In this document: in pieces, positions 18,675 to 27,997 of the stretch
Position numbering within the stretch: the stretch's first letter is position 1
Layout of the letters: every line of letters starts with the position of its first letter
Assembly: GCA_947476465.1 (NCBI GenBank)
Contig: CANJQN010000018.1
Location: forward strand, 20,482-84,481
Direction: 5' to 3'
DNA: 64,000 bases
From: Comamonadaceae bacterium
Lineage (GTDB): Bacteria > Pseudomonadota > Gammaproteobacteria > Burkholderiales > Burkholderiaceae_C
Notes under the pieces: generated by a model
Told to the model about the DNA's origin: nothing
Database searches by the model: none
What the model saw: the letters and a program-made list of their open reading frames with translations, nothing else
Made by a program: the position numbers and the translations under genes

Positions 18675-21248
18675 TCAGGTGGCCGATCCGACCCGAACAC
18701 TCAGCCGAAGCCAGACCGCGCTGACCAGTGCCATGCCGCCGCTGGCCAGCCACACCGGCCCGTCCAGCGCGCCGACCCCCAGGGCCTGGCGCAACCAGGA
18801 TGAGCCCAGCAATCCGACGATCAACACGCCGATCGCCGCCATGAGCCGGGCTGGCCACGGGTTGACGATGTCCGTGGCCAGCCGGCTGCCCAGGCGCGGC
18901 ACCAGGGCGAGCAGCGCGACGGCGAACACCAACGCCATGAACATCGAGCCGCGCATGGCGGTCTCGGCCCAATCGTTGGCCCACTGCCACCAGGCGGTTG
19001 CGATCATGATCGCCGCCACGCCTGCGCCCAGAAGCAGGCCGCCGCCCACATTCGACAGCGCGAAGGGCGATGCCTCCCACTGATCGGGCGGGCGCGACAT
19101 CAGGTCGCGCGGCCCGGGCTCGGCCTCGAACAGCAAAGAGCACACCGGATCGATCAGCATCTCGAACAGCACGATGTGGGCCGGCAGCAGCAGAATGGGG
19201 CCGCGCCACAGCGGCGGCGCCAGCGCCAGCGCCACAATGGGCATGTGCACCGCGAAGATGAAGCGGATGGCTTGGCGCAGGTTGGCGCGGATGCGCCGGC
19301 CATGGCGGATGGCCTCGACAATGCTGGCAAAGCTGTCGTCCAGCAACACAAGGTCTGCCGCCTCGCGCGCCACGTCGGTGCCGCGCCGCCCCATGGCGAT
19401 GCCGACGTCGGCCGCCGCCAGGGCCGGCGCGTCGTTGACGCCGTCGCCGGTCATGCCCACGCGCTGGCCCAGGGCCTGCAGCGCCCGCACCAGCCGCAGC
19501 TTGTGGTGCGGCTGCAGCCGCGCGCACAGCTGCACCGCCGGCAGCCGCTGGTGCAGTGCGGCATCGTCCAGCGCCTCCATCTCGGCGCCCGTCAGCACGT
19601 CGCCGTCGGGCAGGCCCACCTGCCGGGCGATGGCCCGCGCGGTCGCCGGGTGGTCGCCGGTCATCATCAGCACCCGGATGCCCGCCTCCTGGCAAGCGGC
19701 CACTGCGGCGGGCACTTCGGGGCGCGGCGGATCGACGAAGGCCAGCAGGCCGAGGTAGGTGAAACTGAAGTCGTGCTGGGTCTCGGGCCAGCCGCCATGG
19801 GCGTCGCCTCCAGCCGCACCGCCGGCCTCACCGCGCCACTCACCCCGGGCCACCGCCAGCACCCGCAGGCCGCGCGCCGCCAACGCTTCCACCGAGCGAC
19901 GCACCGCGTCGCGGCCGGCGGCATCCATGTGGCACAGGTCGGCCACCGCCTCCGGCGCGCCCTTGGTGGCCAGCACATGCAAGCTGGGGGCAGCCCGTGC
20001 ATAGACACGCGTCATCGCCAGGATCTCGGGCGTGATCGGGTAATCGTGCTCTGCCGAGGCCGGCGCGGCCACATAGCCGTCGGCACGCACCCAGCGGTCG
20101 GCGAAATCCCGTATCGCTGTCTCCATCGGGTCGAACGGGTCGGCCGGCGTGGCCATGCGCGCGAAGGCGGCGATCTCGAGGTCCGCGCCTTCCGGTGCGC
20201 CCTCGCCTCCCGCCAGCCACGGCTGCGGCCCCGCCTGCAGCGCCGCCACCTCCATCCGGTTCAACGTGAGCGTGCCGGTCTTGTCGACCGCCAGCACCGA
20301 GATGCCGCCCAAGGACTCGACTGCCTGCACCTGGCGCACCAACACCTGGCGCTGCGACAGGCGCCAGGCGCCGATGGCCAGGAACACCGCCAGCACCAGC
20401 GGCACTTCCCCCGGCAGCAAAGCCACGGCCAGTGCCAGGCCCATCAGCACCGCCTCGACCGGGGAACGGTCGTTCCACCACCAGGCCAGCACCGCCAGCG
20501 CCACCGCCGCGCCGACGCCGGCCGAGGCCATCCAGCGCACCACCCGGCGCGACTCGCGCTGCAGGCTGGAGACGGGCGGCCGCGCCTGGCTCAGGCTCTG
20601 CCCGATCGCGCCTGTGGCGGTGCGTGGGCCAGTCGCGCAAACCAGTGCCAGGCCCTGCCCGCCGGTCACCAGCGCACTCGCGAACAGGCTGCAGCCGCCC
20701 TCGTCACCGGGCGTGCCGAGTGTCGAGTCGGCGGTGCCCGGCAGCTTGCGCACCGGGGCCGGCTCGCCGGTCAGCAACGATTCATTCGCCGAGAGCGTGC
20801 CGCGCAGGAGGATGGCGTCCGCGGGGATGCGGTCGCCCTCGCACATCACCAGGCAATCACCGACCACCACCTCCCGGCTGGCGATGCGGATGCGTTGCCC
20901 GTCGCGCACCACCAGGGCCCGGGGCGCGGCCAGGTCGCGCAGCGCCTCGAGCGCACGCTCGGTGCGTTGCTCCTGGTAGAGCGACAGCACGATCACCGCG
21001 ACGACCGCCAGCAGCAGGAACACGGCTTCGGTCAGATCGCCCAGCACCAGGTACAGGCCGGCGGCCACCAGCAGCAGCAGGAACATCGGCTCGAGCAGCA
21101 CACCGGCCAGCATCCGCAGCATCGAGCGCCGCCCGGCGCCAGGCAGCTCGTTCGGGCCGTCGGCCTTCAAGCGCCGGGCCGCCTCCTCGGCGGTGAGACC
21201 CGGAAAAGGGTCAGTGATGACGGTGCGATCGATGCGGTCTGCGGGCAT
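18675..21248 (-). CDS. Cation-translocating P-type ATPase
   Basis: 857 aa from ATG 21246-21248. N-terminal cation ATPase domain (GLTAEEAARRLKADGPNEL), actuator loop with LLTGEPAP, phosphorylation motif DKTGTLT (Asp322) and hinge GDGVNDAP, plus about ten membrane helices including a C-terminal bundle. There is no heavy-metal-binding N-terminal domain or CPC motif, so it belongs with Ca/Mg/Mn-type pumps rather than Cu/Zn pumps. The TM4 ion-site motif is PGEVP where related pumps have PEGLP or PEEFP. The start lies inside the end of the CobW gene (38-bp overlap), so the two are probably co-translated. The ion is unknown. Confidence 0.92.
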   Translation of the reverse strand: MPADRIDRTVITDPFPGLTAEEAARRLKADGPNELPGAGRRSMLRMLAGVLLEPMFLLLLVAAGLYLVLGDLTEAVFLLLAVVAVIVLSLYQEQRTERALEALRDLAAPRALVVRDGQRIRIASREVVVGDCLVMCEGDRIPADAILLRGTLSANESLLTGEPAPVRKLPGTADSTLGTPGDEGGCSLFASALVTGGQGLALVCATGPRTATGAIGQSLSQARPPVSSLQRESRRVVRWMASAGVGAAVALAVLAWWWNDRSPVEAVLMGLALAVALLPGEVPLVLAVFLAIGAWRLSQRQVLVRQVQAVESLGGISVLAVDKTGTLTLNRMEVAALQAGPQPWLAGGEGAPEGADLEIAAFARMATPADPFDPMETAIRDFADRWVRADGYVAAPASAEHDYPITPEILAMTRVYARAAPSLHVLATKGAPEAVADLCHMDAAGRDAVRRSVEALAARGLRVLAVARGEWRGEAGGAAGGDAHGGWPETQHDFSFTYLGLLAFVDPPRPEVPAAVAACQEAGIRVLMMTGDHPATARAIARQVGLPDGDVLTGAEMEALDDAALHQRLPAVQLCARLQPHHKLRLVRALQALGQRVGMTGDGVNDAPALAAADVGIAMGRRGTDVAREAADLVLLDDSFASIVEAIRHGRRIRANLRQAIRFIFAVHMPIVALALAPPLWRGPILLLPAHIVLFEMLIDPVCSLLFEAEPGPRDLMSRPPDQWEASPFALSNVGGGLLLGAGVAAIMIATAWWQWANDWAETAMRGSMFMALVFAVALLALVPRLGSRLATDIVNPWPARLMAAIGVLIVGLLGSSWLRQALGVGALDGPVWLASGGMALVSAVWLRLSVRVGSAT

Positions 21249-22347
21249 CGGTAGACGATACTTGCTGCTCTCCCCACGCAGGGCCAGCGGCACGCCAACT
21301 CTCCTGCACCACCTCGCGCGACAAATCGCGCGTGATGAACACGATGCGCGAGCCGCGCGTCGCATCAGGCCAGGCCGACAGGGCTGCGGGCGGGTGAAAC
21401 GTGTGGTGAATGGCGTGGATCGCCACCGGCCGCGACTCGCCGGCAAGATCGAGAACGCCCTTGATGCGAAGCAGCTTCTCACCCCACTGGGCGCACAGAT
21501 CTGAAAGCCATTGCGCGACCGTCAACCAATCCAGCGGCTGGTCAAAACTCAAGCTGAAGTGGTTGATGTGGCTGTCGTGGTTCAGCGCGCCAGACGCATG
21601 AACGTGGTCAGCGCTTGCGCCATGGGCGTGTGCGCCGGCTTTGTCATGCAAGTCGCCCACCTGCGGCCCCAGCCACTGCGCCACATCCTCGGCGCCGGCC
21701 TGGTGCAGCGTTGGATCCGCATTGAACAGCCTGGCTGCGTCAATACGGCCGTGCAGCACCCGAAAACGTGGCGCAGCCGGGTTGAGCCTTGCCAGCCGCG
21801 CTTCCAGGCGGTCCAGTTGTTGCGGCGAAACCAAGTCTGTCTTGGTCAGCAAGATACGGTCTGCCAGAGCGGCCTGCTTGACCGATTCGGGGTTCTCGTC
21901 CAACTGACGCTGGCCGTTGACCGCATCGACCGTGGTCACCACCGCATCCAATTTGAAGTAGCGCTGGATCATCGGACTGGTCAGCGCGAGTTGCAGAATC
22001 GGCGCCGGATCCGCCAGGCCCGTGGTCTCGATCACAACGCGGTCAAAGCGGGTAATCACGGCACGCTCTCGTTGGTCGATCAATTTCTGCAGGGCTTGCT
22101 CCAGGTCACCCCGCAGCGAACAGCAGACGCAGCCGGACTGCAGCAGACAGACCTCCCCTTCGATGCGCTCGACCAGGATGTGGTCCAGCCCGACTTCGCC
22201 CAGCTCGTTGACGATCACCGCGCTGTTGCCCATATCGCTCTGGCGCAGCAACTGACCGAGCAGCGTGCTTTTGCCGCTGCCCAGAAAACCGGTGATGATG
22301 GAAATGGGCAGCAGCTCGCCCGGGAAAGCGGGGGCGAAAGGGTCCAT
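21211..22347 (-). CDS. CobW/COG0523-family GTPase, putative metal chaperone
   Basis: 378 aa. Walker A GFLGSGKST at residues 20-28, the invariant metal-binding CVCC (Cys73, 75, 76), switch region VIETTGLADPAP, and an LTKTD guanine-specificity motif. The C-terminal CobW domain follows a His-rich linker (HAHGASADHVHASG), and the protein ends in a second His-rich tail (RPHRSHRHH). Members deliver or guard Zn, Co or Ni for target enzymes. Its position between metal-dependent hydrolase genes and a P-type cation pump supports a metal role; the metal is not deducible. Confidence 0.92.
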   Translation of the reverse strand: MDPFAPAFPGELLPISIITGFLGSGKSTLLGQLLRQSDMGNSAVIVNELGEVGLDHILVERIEGEVCLLQSGCVCCSLRGDLEQALQKLIDQRERAVITRFDRVVIETTGLADPAPILQLALTSPMIQRYFKLDAVVTTVDAVNGQRQLDENPESVKQAALADRILLTKTDLVSPQQLDRLEARLARLNPAAPRFRVLHGRIDAARLFNADPTLHQAGAEDVAQWLGPQVGDLHDKAGAHAHGASADHVHASGALNHDSHINHFSLSFDQPLDWLTVAQWLSDLCAQWGEKLLRIKGVLDLAGESRPVAIHAIHHTFHPPAALSAWPDATRGSRIVFITRDLSREVVQESWRAAGPAWGEQQVSSTDARRPHRSHRHH

Positions 22348-22366
22348 GGCCGGGCCTCTCGTGCCG

Positions 22367-23098
22367 CTAGCGGCCGGCCTTCGGGCCGCGCGTCACCGGC
22401 ACCGGCTGGCCATAGGTGCGCTCCAACCCCAGGTTGGCAAAGTGCGTCTTGAAGCCCGGCAGCAGCGGATTGTGCGCACGCTCAAGGAAGTACGGAATGA
22501 GCGGCTTGTACCAGTCATACATGCGCCGCAGGTCCGCCACCGGTTCAACAGAAATGTCTGATCTCAGGTCGCAGCGCGAGAAGGTCTCCTTGCCGAAAGT
22601 GAGCAAGGACGCCGAGGTCTGACCCTCCTCCTGCCCGCCCGCGTCGCGCCCGGCTTCGATGGCGCGCACCAGGCGCTCTTCAAGCTCCTGGTCTTCGGAT
22701 TCAAGAAACACCTCGGCGATGGCGGCCACCACCTCCGGGCCCCGCAGCAAGTTGCCCATGGCGACGTAATTGGGCCCGCTCAAATGCCCGGCCCACGGCG
22801 CGTTGGCGTCGCCGGTAAAGGCAGCACTGCGGCCGTCGATGTCCACAATGCCAATCTGCCGCTTGCCCGGCCAATCGTCGCTCGTGATGATCTCGTCGAT
22901 GACCTTCCTGGGCGAATACCCACCCTCCAGCAGGCGCAGGCCCAGGATACCCAGGCGCGGCTCGGCGATGGCCTGCATGCCGACGGCGCCGTCACGCGAG
23001 ACAAATGCGCAGCGGTTGCCAACGGCCGGCGAGCTCGTGGCCATGCAAATGCCGGTCACGCCCGTGCGCGCGCATCGACCGACAATGGTGAAGGTCAT
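22367..23098 (-). CDS. DUF1028 family protein (Ntn-hydrolase-like)
   Basis: 243 aa. Typical DUF1028 start (MTFTIVGRCARTGVTGICMATSSPAVG) and the RLLEGGYSPRKVIDEI and GDANAPWAG blocks. The family has an Ntn-hydrolase fold and is often encoded with amidohydrolases and ABC importers, but no reaction is established. The start overlaps the amidohydrolase stop by 4 bp. A C-terminal extension (VADLRRMYDWYKPLIPYFLERA) follows the core domain. Confidence 0.88.
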   Translation of the reverse strand: MTFTIVGRCARTGVTGICMATSSPAVGNRCAFVSRDGAVGMQAIAEPRLGILGLRLLEGGYSPRKVIDEIITSDDWPGKRQIGIVDIDGRSAAFTGDANAPWAGHLSGPNYVAMGNLLRGPEVVAAIAEVFLESEDQELEERLVRAIEAGRDAGGQEEGQTSASLLTFGKETFSRCDLRSDISVEPVADLRRMYDWYKPLIPYFLERAHNPLLPGFKTHFANLGLERTYGQPVPVTRGPKAGR

Positions 23099-23997
23099 GC
23101 AGCCACGCCCATGAAGCGCGCCGCCGCGTTGCCCAGAAAAAACGCCTTGTCGGTCTCGCTCATGTAGTGCGCATGCTTGCGCACCGAGTTGACCGACTGC
23201 TGGTATTTGAAAAAGTGCTCAAACCAGGGCCAGTCCGTGCCCCACATCACCCGATCGGCGCCGACACCCTGCACCAGCGTCTTGATGCGGCCCTGCCAGT
23301 TGGCATAGGGATACTCGGTACCGTCGTCCCACACTTCGCCACAGTAGCCGGTGGACAGGTAGCAATTCGGAAAGCGCCTGACAAGATCAAGCACGGGCTC
23401 GATCTCGGGCTTGAGCGGGTCCACGCAGCCGGCCTGCATCAGCGCCACATTCACTTCGGGGAAGCGGGCCAGCATTTCCGCAGCCTCTTCCATGTAGGTG
23501 GCAAAAGGAATCTTGCCGTCGCGCCAGCTTTGGAAGGAGACGAGTGCGCGCCCTTTGTGCTGGCGCACCGTCTCGAACACCTTGACGAGGCCTGGGTCGT
23601 TCAGATGGCACTGGATATAGCAAGGGAAAAGCTTGATGCCCACTGCACCCTCGGCAAAGTCTTGTGCCACCAAGGCCGCCGCGTCATAGCGGTTGGGATC
23701 CTTGACGGTATTGAACCACCAGAAGCGGTCCGGGAACTGGCGCAGACCGCGCAAGCTGTATTTGCGGCCCCCGGCATAGTCCTCGAGCGTGTAGCCCTTG
23801 GTCTCTTCGGGAAACTGGATGTCTTCCGCGTCATAGCTGACGAGAAAGGCCTTGTCCACGCCGGCGTTGTCCATCTCGGCCACCAGCAATTCAGGCGAAT
23901 GCTCGCACCAGGTGTAGTGCTTGATGAGCGTCTTGTTGCCGTTGTTCGGAGCGTACCGGCCAAACAGCAAGGGGTGGGTTTCTGTGTCGATAATCAT
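23095..23997 (-). CDS. Amidohydrolase family protein (amidohydrolase 2, TIM barrel)
   Basis: 300 aa. Metal-dependent TIM-barrel hydrolase/decarboxylase type: N-terminal DTETHP in place of D-x-H-x-H, an acidic/aromatic barrel and the terminal WGTDWPWFE Asp motif. Only one His of the usual HxH pair is seen, which is common in this subfamily. Gene overlaps of 4 bp with both the DUF1028 gene and the ABC ATPase gene indicate one operon. The substrate is probably an amide, lactone or carboxylate imported by the adjacent ABC system (inference). Confidence 0.88.
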   Translation of the reverse strand: MIIDTETHPLLFGRYAPNNGNKTLIKHYTWCEHSPELLVAEMDNAGVDKAFLVSYDAEDIQFPEETKGYTLEDYAGGRKYSLRGLRQFPDRFWWFNTVKDPNRYDAAALVAQDFAEGAVGIKLFPCYIQCHLNDPGLVKVFETVRQHKGRALVSFQSWRDGKIPFATYMEEAAEMLARFPEVNVALMQAGCVDPLKPEIEPVLDLVRRFPNCYLSTGYCGEVWDDGTEYPYANWQGRIKTLVQGVGADRVMWGTDWPWFEHFFKYQQSVNSVRKHAHYMSETDKAFFLGNAAARFMGVAA

Positions 23998-25157
23998 TTC
24001 AGTGCTTCCTCTGTCTGCAGACGTTGGTCGCGCGCTAAAACCAGCGCGTCTTCGGTTTTCCAGCCGATGTCGACGGCATCACCCGGCGAGTACAGCAGCG
24101 TGCCCGGGAAGTCCACGAGCACGACAAACGAATCGGCGCCCGATCCATCGGCAATCTGGATACCCGCGCGTGTGACTGAGCCGAGAAATGATTTCTCCAC
24201 CAGTACACCGCGCTGGCGGTTCGGCATTGCGGCCGCATCCGCGCCGATGCGAATCACTTCGGGCCGGATGGCCACCGACACCGCGTCGCCGGGCGCAGCG
24301 ATCGTCGGGCGAGACAAGCGCGCCGGGAACTCTCCCAAGACTGTGCGCACTCGCGCCTGGCCGCCCACAACAGGCAGCAGGGTGGCCGGCAGGAGGTTGG
24401 TCGCGCCAATGAAGTCGGCCACGTAAGCGGTGGCCGGATTGCGGTAGATCTCCTCTGGCGTGCCTACTTGGACGATGTTTCCGTGGTCCATCACCACGAT
24501 CTTGTCGGAGAGGTTCATTGCCTCTTCCTGGTCGTGTGTCACGTAAATGAACGTAATGCCCACGTCGCGCTGCAGTTGCTTGAGCTCGCCTTGCATTCGC
24601 TTGCGCATCTTCAAATCAAGTGCGCCCAACGGCTCGTCTAGCAGCAGCACCTTCGGCTGTGTGACCAATGCGCGCGCCAGGGCCACGCGTTGCTGCTGGC
24701 CTCCGGACATCTGACGCGGGAACTTGCTGGCGTGGTCGGACAGTCCGAGCTTGGCCAGGATGGCGGTCACGCCCGCGTCGATCCGGTCTTTTGGCAGCCG
24801 CTCCATCCGCAGGCCGAATGCGACGTTTTGCACCACCGTCATATGCGGAAACAGCGCGTAGCTCTGAAAGACCATGCGCGTGCGTTTCGGGCCCGTGTCT
24901 ATGGGCTGCCCGTCAATGAGGATGCTGCCTTCGTCGGCATTTTCAAAACCGCCGATCATGCGCAAGGTGGTTGTCTTGCCGCAGCCACTGGGGCCCAGCA
25001 GGGTCAGGAACTGGCCACGCTCGACTTCGAGGTCAATCGCATTGACAGCGGTGAAGCTGCCAAAGCGCTTGGTCACGGCACGCAGCTGGACATCCAGCTG
25101 CGGCCGCCCCGATGCCACGGCTTGTTCGCTTTGGGAGGCGTCGGCGGCTCTTCCCAT
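23994..25157 (-). CDS. ABC transporter ATP-binding protein (PotA-like)
   Basis: 387 aa. Walker A GPSGCGKTT at residues 55-63, Q loop VFQSYALFPH, signature MSGGQQQRV near 150-158, Walker B LLLDEP at 171-176, H loop THDQEEAM, and a C-terminal TOBE-type regulatory domain. It energises the import of a spermidine/putrescine-class solute with the permeases and binding protein directly upstream. The start overlaps the binding-protein gene stop by one base. Confidence 0.94.
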   Translation of the reverse strand: MGRAADASQSEQAVASGRPQLDVQLRAVTKRFGSFTAVNAIDLEVERGQFLTLLGPSGCGKTTTLRMIGGFENADEGSILIDGQPIDTGPKRTRMVFQSYALFPHMTVVQNVAFGLRMERLPKDRIDAGVTAILAKLGLSDHASKFPRQMSGGQQQRVALARALVTQPKVLLLDEPLGALDLKMRKRMQGELKQLQRDVGITFIYVTHDQEEAMNLSDKIVVMDHGNIVQVGTPEEIYRNPATAYVADFIGATNLLPATLLPVVGGQARVRTVLGEFPARLSRPTIAAPGDAVSVAIRPEVIRIGADAAAMPNRQRGVLVEKSFLGSVTRAGIQIADGSGADSFVVLVDFPGTLLYSPGDAVDIGWKTEDALVLARDQRLQTEEALK

Positions 25158-26263
25158 TACGCCGCTTTGACCTCATTCCAGATCTCTTCCCAACGCGGCT
25201 TGTTCGGGGGAATTTCCTTGAACACCAGGCGGGACAACTTGCTGGTGTCGATGCCGATATCCTTGACGAACGCGGGCTCGAGCCGGTCCACCGCCGCCTT
25301 CGATGCTGGCGCGTAGCGCGTATTGCGGGCCATGAACTCGCCATACTCCGGGCTGATCGTGAAGTTGGCGTATTCCTCCACCAGCTTCATGTTCTTGGTG
25401 CCTTTGACCGGCGTGATGGCCTCCTGGAAGCCCAGCGCACCTTCCTTGGGCCAGACCCAGCCCGCGTCGATGCCGGCTTTGCGCAGCGGAGCGATCACCG
25501 CCAGGAAAGTCCAGGCCACAACCACCTCACCAGACGCCAGCATGTTCTGCACATCGGCGAAGTTCTTCCAGTAGGCGCGCACCAGGGGCTTTTGCGAGAT
25601 CAGCAGCTTCTTGACCTCCTGCAGTTCGCGCTCGCCCATCGAGAAGGGCTTCTTGATGCCCAGTCGCAGGGCGCCCAGACCCAGGCTGTCCTCGGCTTCG
25701 TCGCGCATGGCGATGCGGCCCTTGAACTTCGGGTTGAACAGCACGTCCATGTCGTCGATGTCGCCGGTCTCCTTACGGTTGAAGGCGAGCGCATTGGCGC
25801 CCCAGACGAAGGGCACGCCGTAGCACTTGCCGTCCACGTTCCAGAAATCGTTTTTCTGGAACTGAGGAAACAGCGTATTGGTGTGGGTCATCACGGCCGG
25901 GTTGAGCGGCTCGATCAGACCGGCCTTGACCGCGGGCACGATGTAACTTTGGACCGGCACGATCATGTCGTAGAGGCGGGTGCCGCCGCCACGCAGCTTG
26001 GCCATCATTTCGTCGGAGCTGCTGTAGAACGTGGTCTTGAGGTCGATGTTCACCTTCTTTTTGGAGTCCTCGACGAACTCAGGCCCCGCCCAGGCGGACC
26101 AGGTGAAGTAGTTCAAGCTTCTGGCCTGGGCCAGCGCCGCGGACATACCGATAGGCCCCGCGGCGGCGCTCAACCCGGCCGCGCCGCCCAGAAGCTGCAT
26201 GACGCTGCGGCGCGAGATGCCACGCGGCAAAAGCATGTTGATGGATGGATGGCTCATGGTCAT
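25157..26263 (-). CDS. Extracellular solute-binding protein (PotD/PotF class), Tat signal
   Basis: 368 aa. The N terminus has a twin-arginine motif (SRRSVMQLLGG) and a hydrophobic stretch ending near SAALAQA, so it is probably exported folded by Tat. The mature part matches spermidine/putrescine-type binding proteins (LNYFTWSAWAGPEFVEDSKKK; YDMIVPVQSYIVPAVKAGLIEPLN; VVVAWTFLAVIAPL). The ligand is not deducible; the acidic residues that bind polyamines in PotD are not clearly conserved. A 60-bp gap separates it from the upstream permease gene. Confidence 0.92.
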   Translation of the reverse strand: MTMSHPSINMLLPRGISRRSVMQLLGGAAGLSAAAGPIGMSAALAQARSLNYFTWSAWAGPEFVEDSKKKVNIDLKTTFYSSSDEMMAKLRGGGTRLYDMIVPVQSYIVPAVKAGLIEPLNPAVMTHTNTLFPQFQKNDFWNVDGKCYGVPFVWGANALAFNRKETGDIDDMDVLFNPKFKGRIAMRDEAEDSLGLGALRLGIKKPFSMGERELQEVKKLLISQKPLVRAYWKNFADVQNMLASGEVVVAWTFLAVIAPLRKAGIDAGWVWPKEGALGFQEAITPVKGTKNMKLVEEYANFTISPEYGEFMARNTRYAPASKAAVDRLEPAFVKDIGIDTSKLSRLVFKEIPPNKPRWEEIWNEVKAA

Positions 26264-26323
26264 TCCTTAGCTGAGGTTGAAGGACGGGTGGAAAAACTTA
26301 AACGACTATCAAAAGACGCACTT

Positions 26324-27127
26324 TCACGGTGCGCTTGCGCGGTCTGACTGCGCCTTGCGAATGGACATCTCGCCTATCAATGCAAGAATCAAACTCACGG
26401 CCAACGTCAGTGTGGCAATGGCATTGATTTCTGGCGTGAAGCCAAAGCGCAGCATTGACCAGATCATCATGGGAAGCGTGTTCTCTGTCCCTGTGGTGAA
26501 GAACGTGACAACGACCTCGTCGAACGACAGGGTAAACGACATCAACGCGCTGCCAATAATGGCCGGACGCAACAGCGGCAGCGTGATCTCGCGAAACACG
26601 GTGAACGTGCTGGCACCCAGATCGCGCGCGGCTTCTTCCAGCGAATCGTCGAAACCGACCAGACGCGCCGAGACAATGAGCACGACGTAGGGCAGCGCAA
26701 AGACCACATGGCCGAAAATGACCGTCACAAGGGACAGGTCCGCTTGTAGGACGTTGTAGAACGTCAGCAGGGCAATGCCCAGGATGAGGCGGGGCACCAT
26801 CATGGGCATGGTGCCCATGGCCCGCGCCACTCCCTTGAATTTGCCAGCGTAACTGCGGATCCCCGTGGCCGCCATGACGCCCAACGAGGTGGCAATCACG
26901 ACGGTGAAGCCTGCGACGATCAGGCTGTTGACGATCGCCTCCTTGAAGGCGCTGTTGTTGAACATCTGCACGTACCACTTGAGCGTGAGCCCCTTGATCG
27001 GAAAGACGCTGATCTCCGACGCGTTGAACGAGAAGATCGCCACCACGAACAACGGGGCGAACAGAAACACCAGCACCAGGCCGGTCCATGCGCCAAATAA
27101 CCAATGCGAGACTTTGTCGGTGCGCAT
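26324..27127 (-). CDS. ABC transporter permease (PotC-like)
   Basis: 267 aa, about six membrane helices. The EAA loop reads LEEAARDLGASTFTVFREITLPLLRPAI, typical of binding-protein-dependent permeases. ATG 27125-27127 overlaps the stop of the preceding permease by one base (TGATG on the minus strand), so they are coupled. Pairs with the PotB-like protein to form the membrane channel. Confidence 0.93.
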   Translation of the reverse strand: MRTDKVSHWLFGAWTGLVLVFLFAPLFVVAIFSFNASEISVFPIKGLTLKWYVQMFNNSAFKEAIVNSLIVAGFTVVIATSLGVMAATGIRSYAGKFKGVARAMGTMPMMVPRLILGIALLTFYNVLQADLSLVTVIFGHVVFALPYVVLIVSARLVGFDDSLEEAARDLGASTFTVFREITLPLLRPAIIGSALMSFTLSFDEVVVTFFTTGTENTLPMMIWSMLRFGFTPEINAIATLTLAVSLILALIGEMSIRKAQSDRASAP

Positions 27128-27975
27128 CACGAGCTTCCGGCGGGACGACCGTAGCGAAGGGCAACCACCGTGAACGCCAGAATGACCGCCATCAGCACCA
27201 GCGACATGGCCGAGCCAAACGGGTACTGAAAGGTCACCCCGAATTGCTGGCTGATGATGCTGCCGATCATGATGCTGCGCGTGCCGCCCAAAAGCTCTGG
27301 CGTCACGAACGCCCCCATCGACGGTATGAACACGAACAGGCACCCCGTCGCGATCCCTGGCAGGCTGAGCGGCAGCGTGACATGCCAGAAGGTGCGCCAG
27401 CGCCCCCCCCCCAGGTCCCGGGCCGCCTCGAGCAAACTCCCGTCCATCTTCTCAAGCACCGCGAACAAGGGAAGGATGAGGTAGGGCATGTAGATATGCA
27501 CGAGCGCAATGGTCACCGCAAAGTCGCTGTACAGCAGCCACGTGATGGGTTGGTCGATCAGCCCCAGGCCGCGCAGTGACTGGTTGATCACGCCATTGGT
27601 GCCGAGAATGAGCATCCATGCATAGGTGCGCACGAGGTAACTGGTCCACAGCGGCAACACCAACAGCATCAGCAGCGTGAGCCGATACTGCTTGACCTTG
27701 CGTGCCAGAAAATAGGCAACCGGGAAGCCAATGATCAGCGACAGCAGCGTCACGTAGATGGAAATGCGCAGCGTTCGCCAGAATACGTTCAAATAAAGTG
27801 AACCTGCCAGACGCTCATAATTTTCCAGCGTGAAGGTCGCGACGAACCTGTAGTCGACCGTGCGCCAGAAGCTAAAGACCACCATGGCCAGCATCGGCAC
27901 AATGAAGAACAGGAGCAGCCAGGCGCCCGGCGGCGCAAGAAAGGTTGACCCATCCAGCAGGCGGCGTTGTTTCAT
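27127..27975 (-). CDS. ABC transporter permease (PotB-like)
   Basis: 282 aa, about six membrane helices. The EAA loop reads LLEAARDLGGGRWRTFWHVTLPLSLPGI. The N-terminal block FLAPPGAWLLLFFIVPMLAMVVFSFW is typical of PotB. Follows the M24 hydrolase gene by 22 bp and is coupled to the PotC-like gene. Confidence 0.93.
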   Translation of the reverse strand: MKQRRLLDGSTFLAPPGAWLLLFFIVPMLAMVVFSFWRTVDYRFVATFTLENYERLAGSLYLNVFWRTLRISIYVTLLSLIIGFPVAYFLARKVKQYRLTLLMLLVLPLWTSYLVRTYAWMLILGTNGVINQSLRGLGLIDQPITWLLYSDFAVTIALVHIYMPYLILPLFAVLEKMDGSLLEAARDLGGGRWRTFWHVTLPLSLPGIATGCLFVFIPSMGAFVTPELLGGTRSIMIGSIISQQFGVTFQYPFGSAMSLVLMAVILAFTVVALRYGRPAGSS

Positions 27976-27997
27976 CGCATTCGGCGTGAATGCGCCG

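Noticed and set aside
19176..21254. Long plus-strand open frame opposite the P-type ATPase
   Set aside because: Repetitive Arg/His/Gln composition and no motifs; the ATPase on the other strand has all signature motifs.
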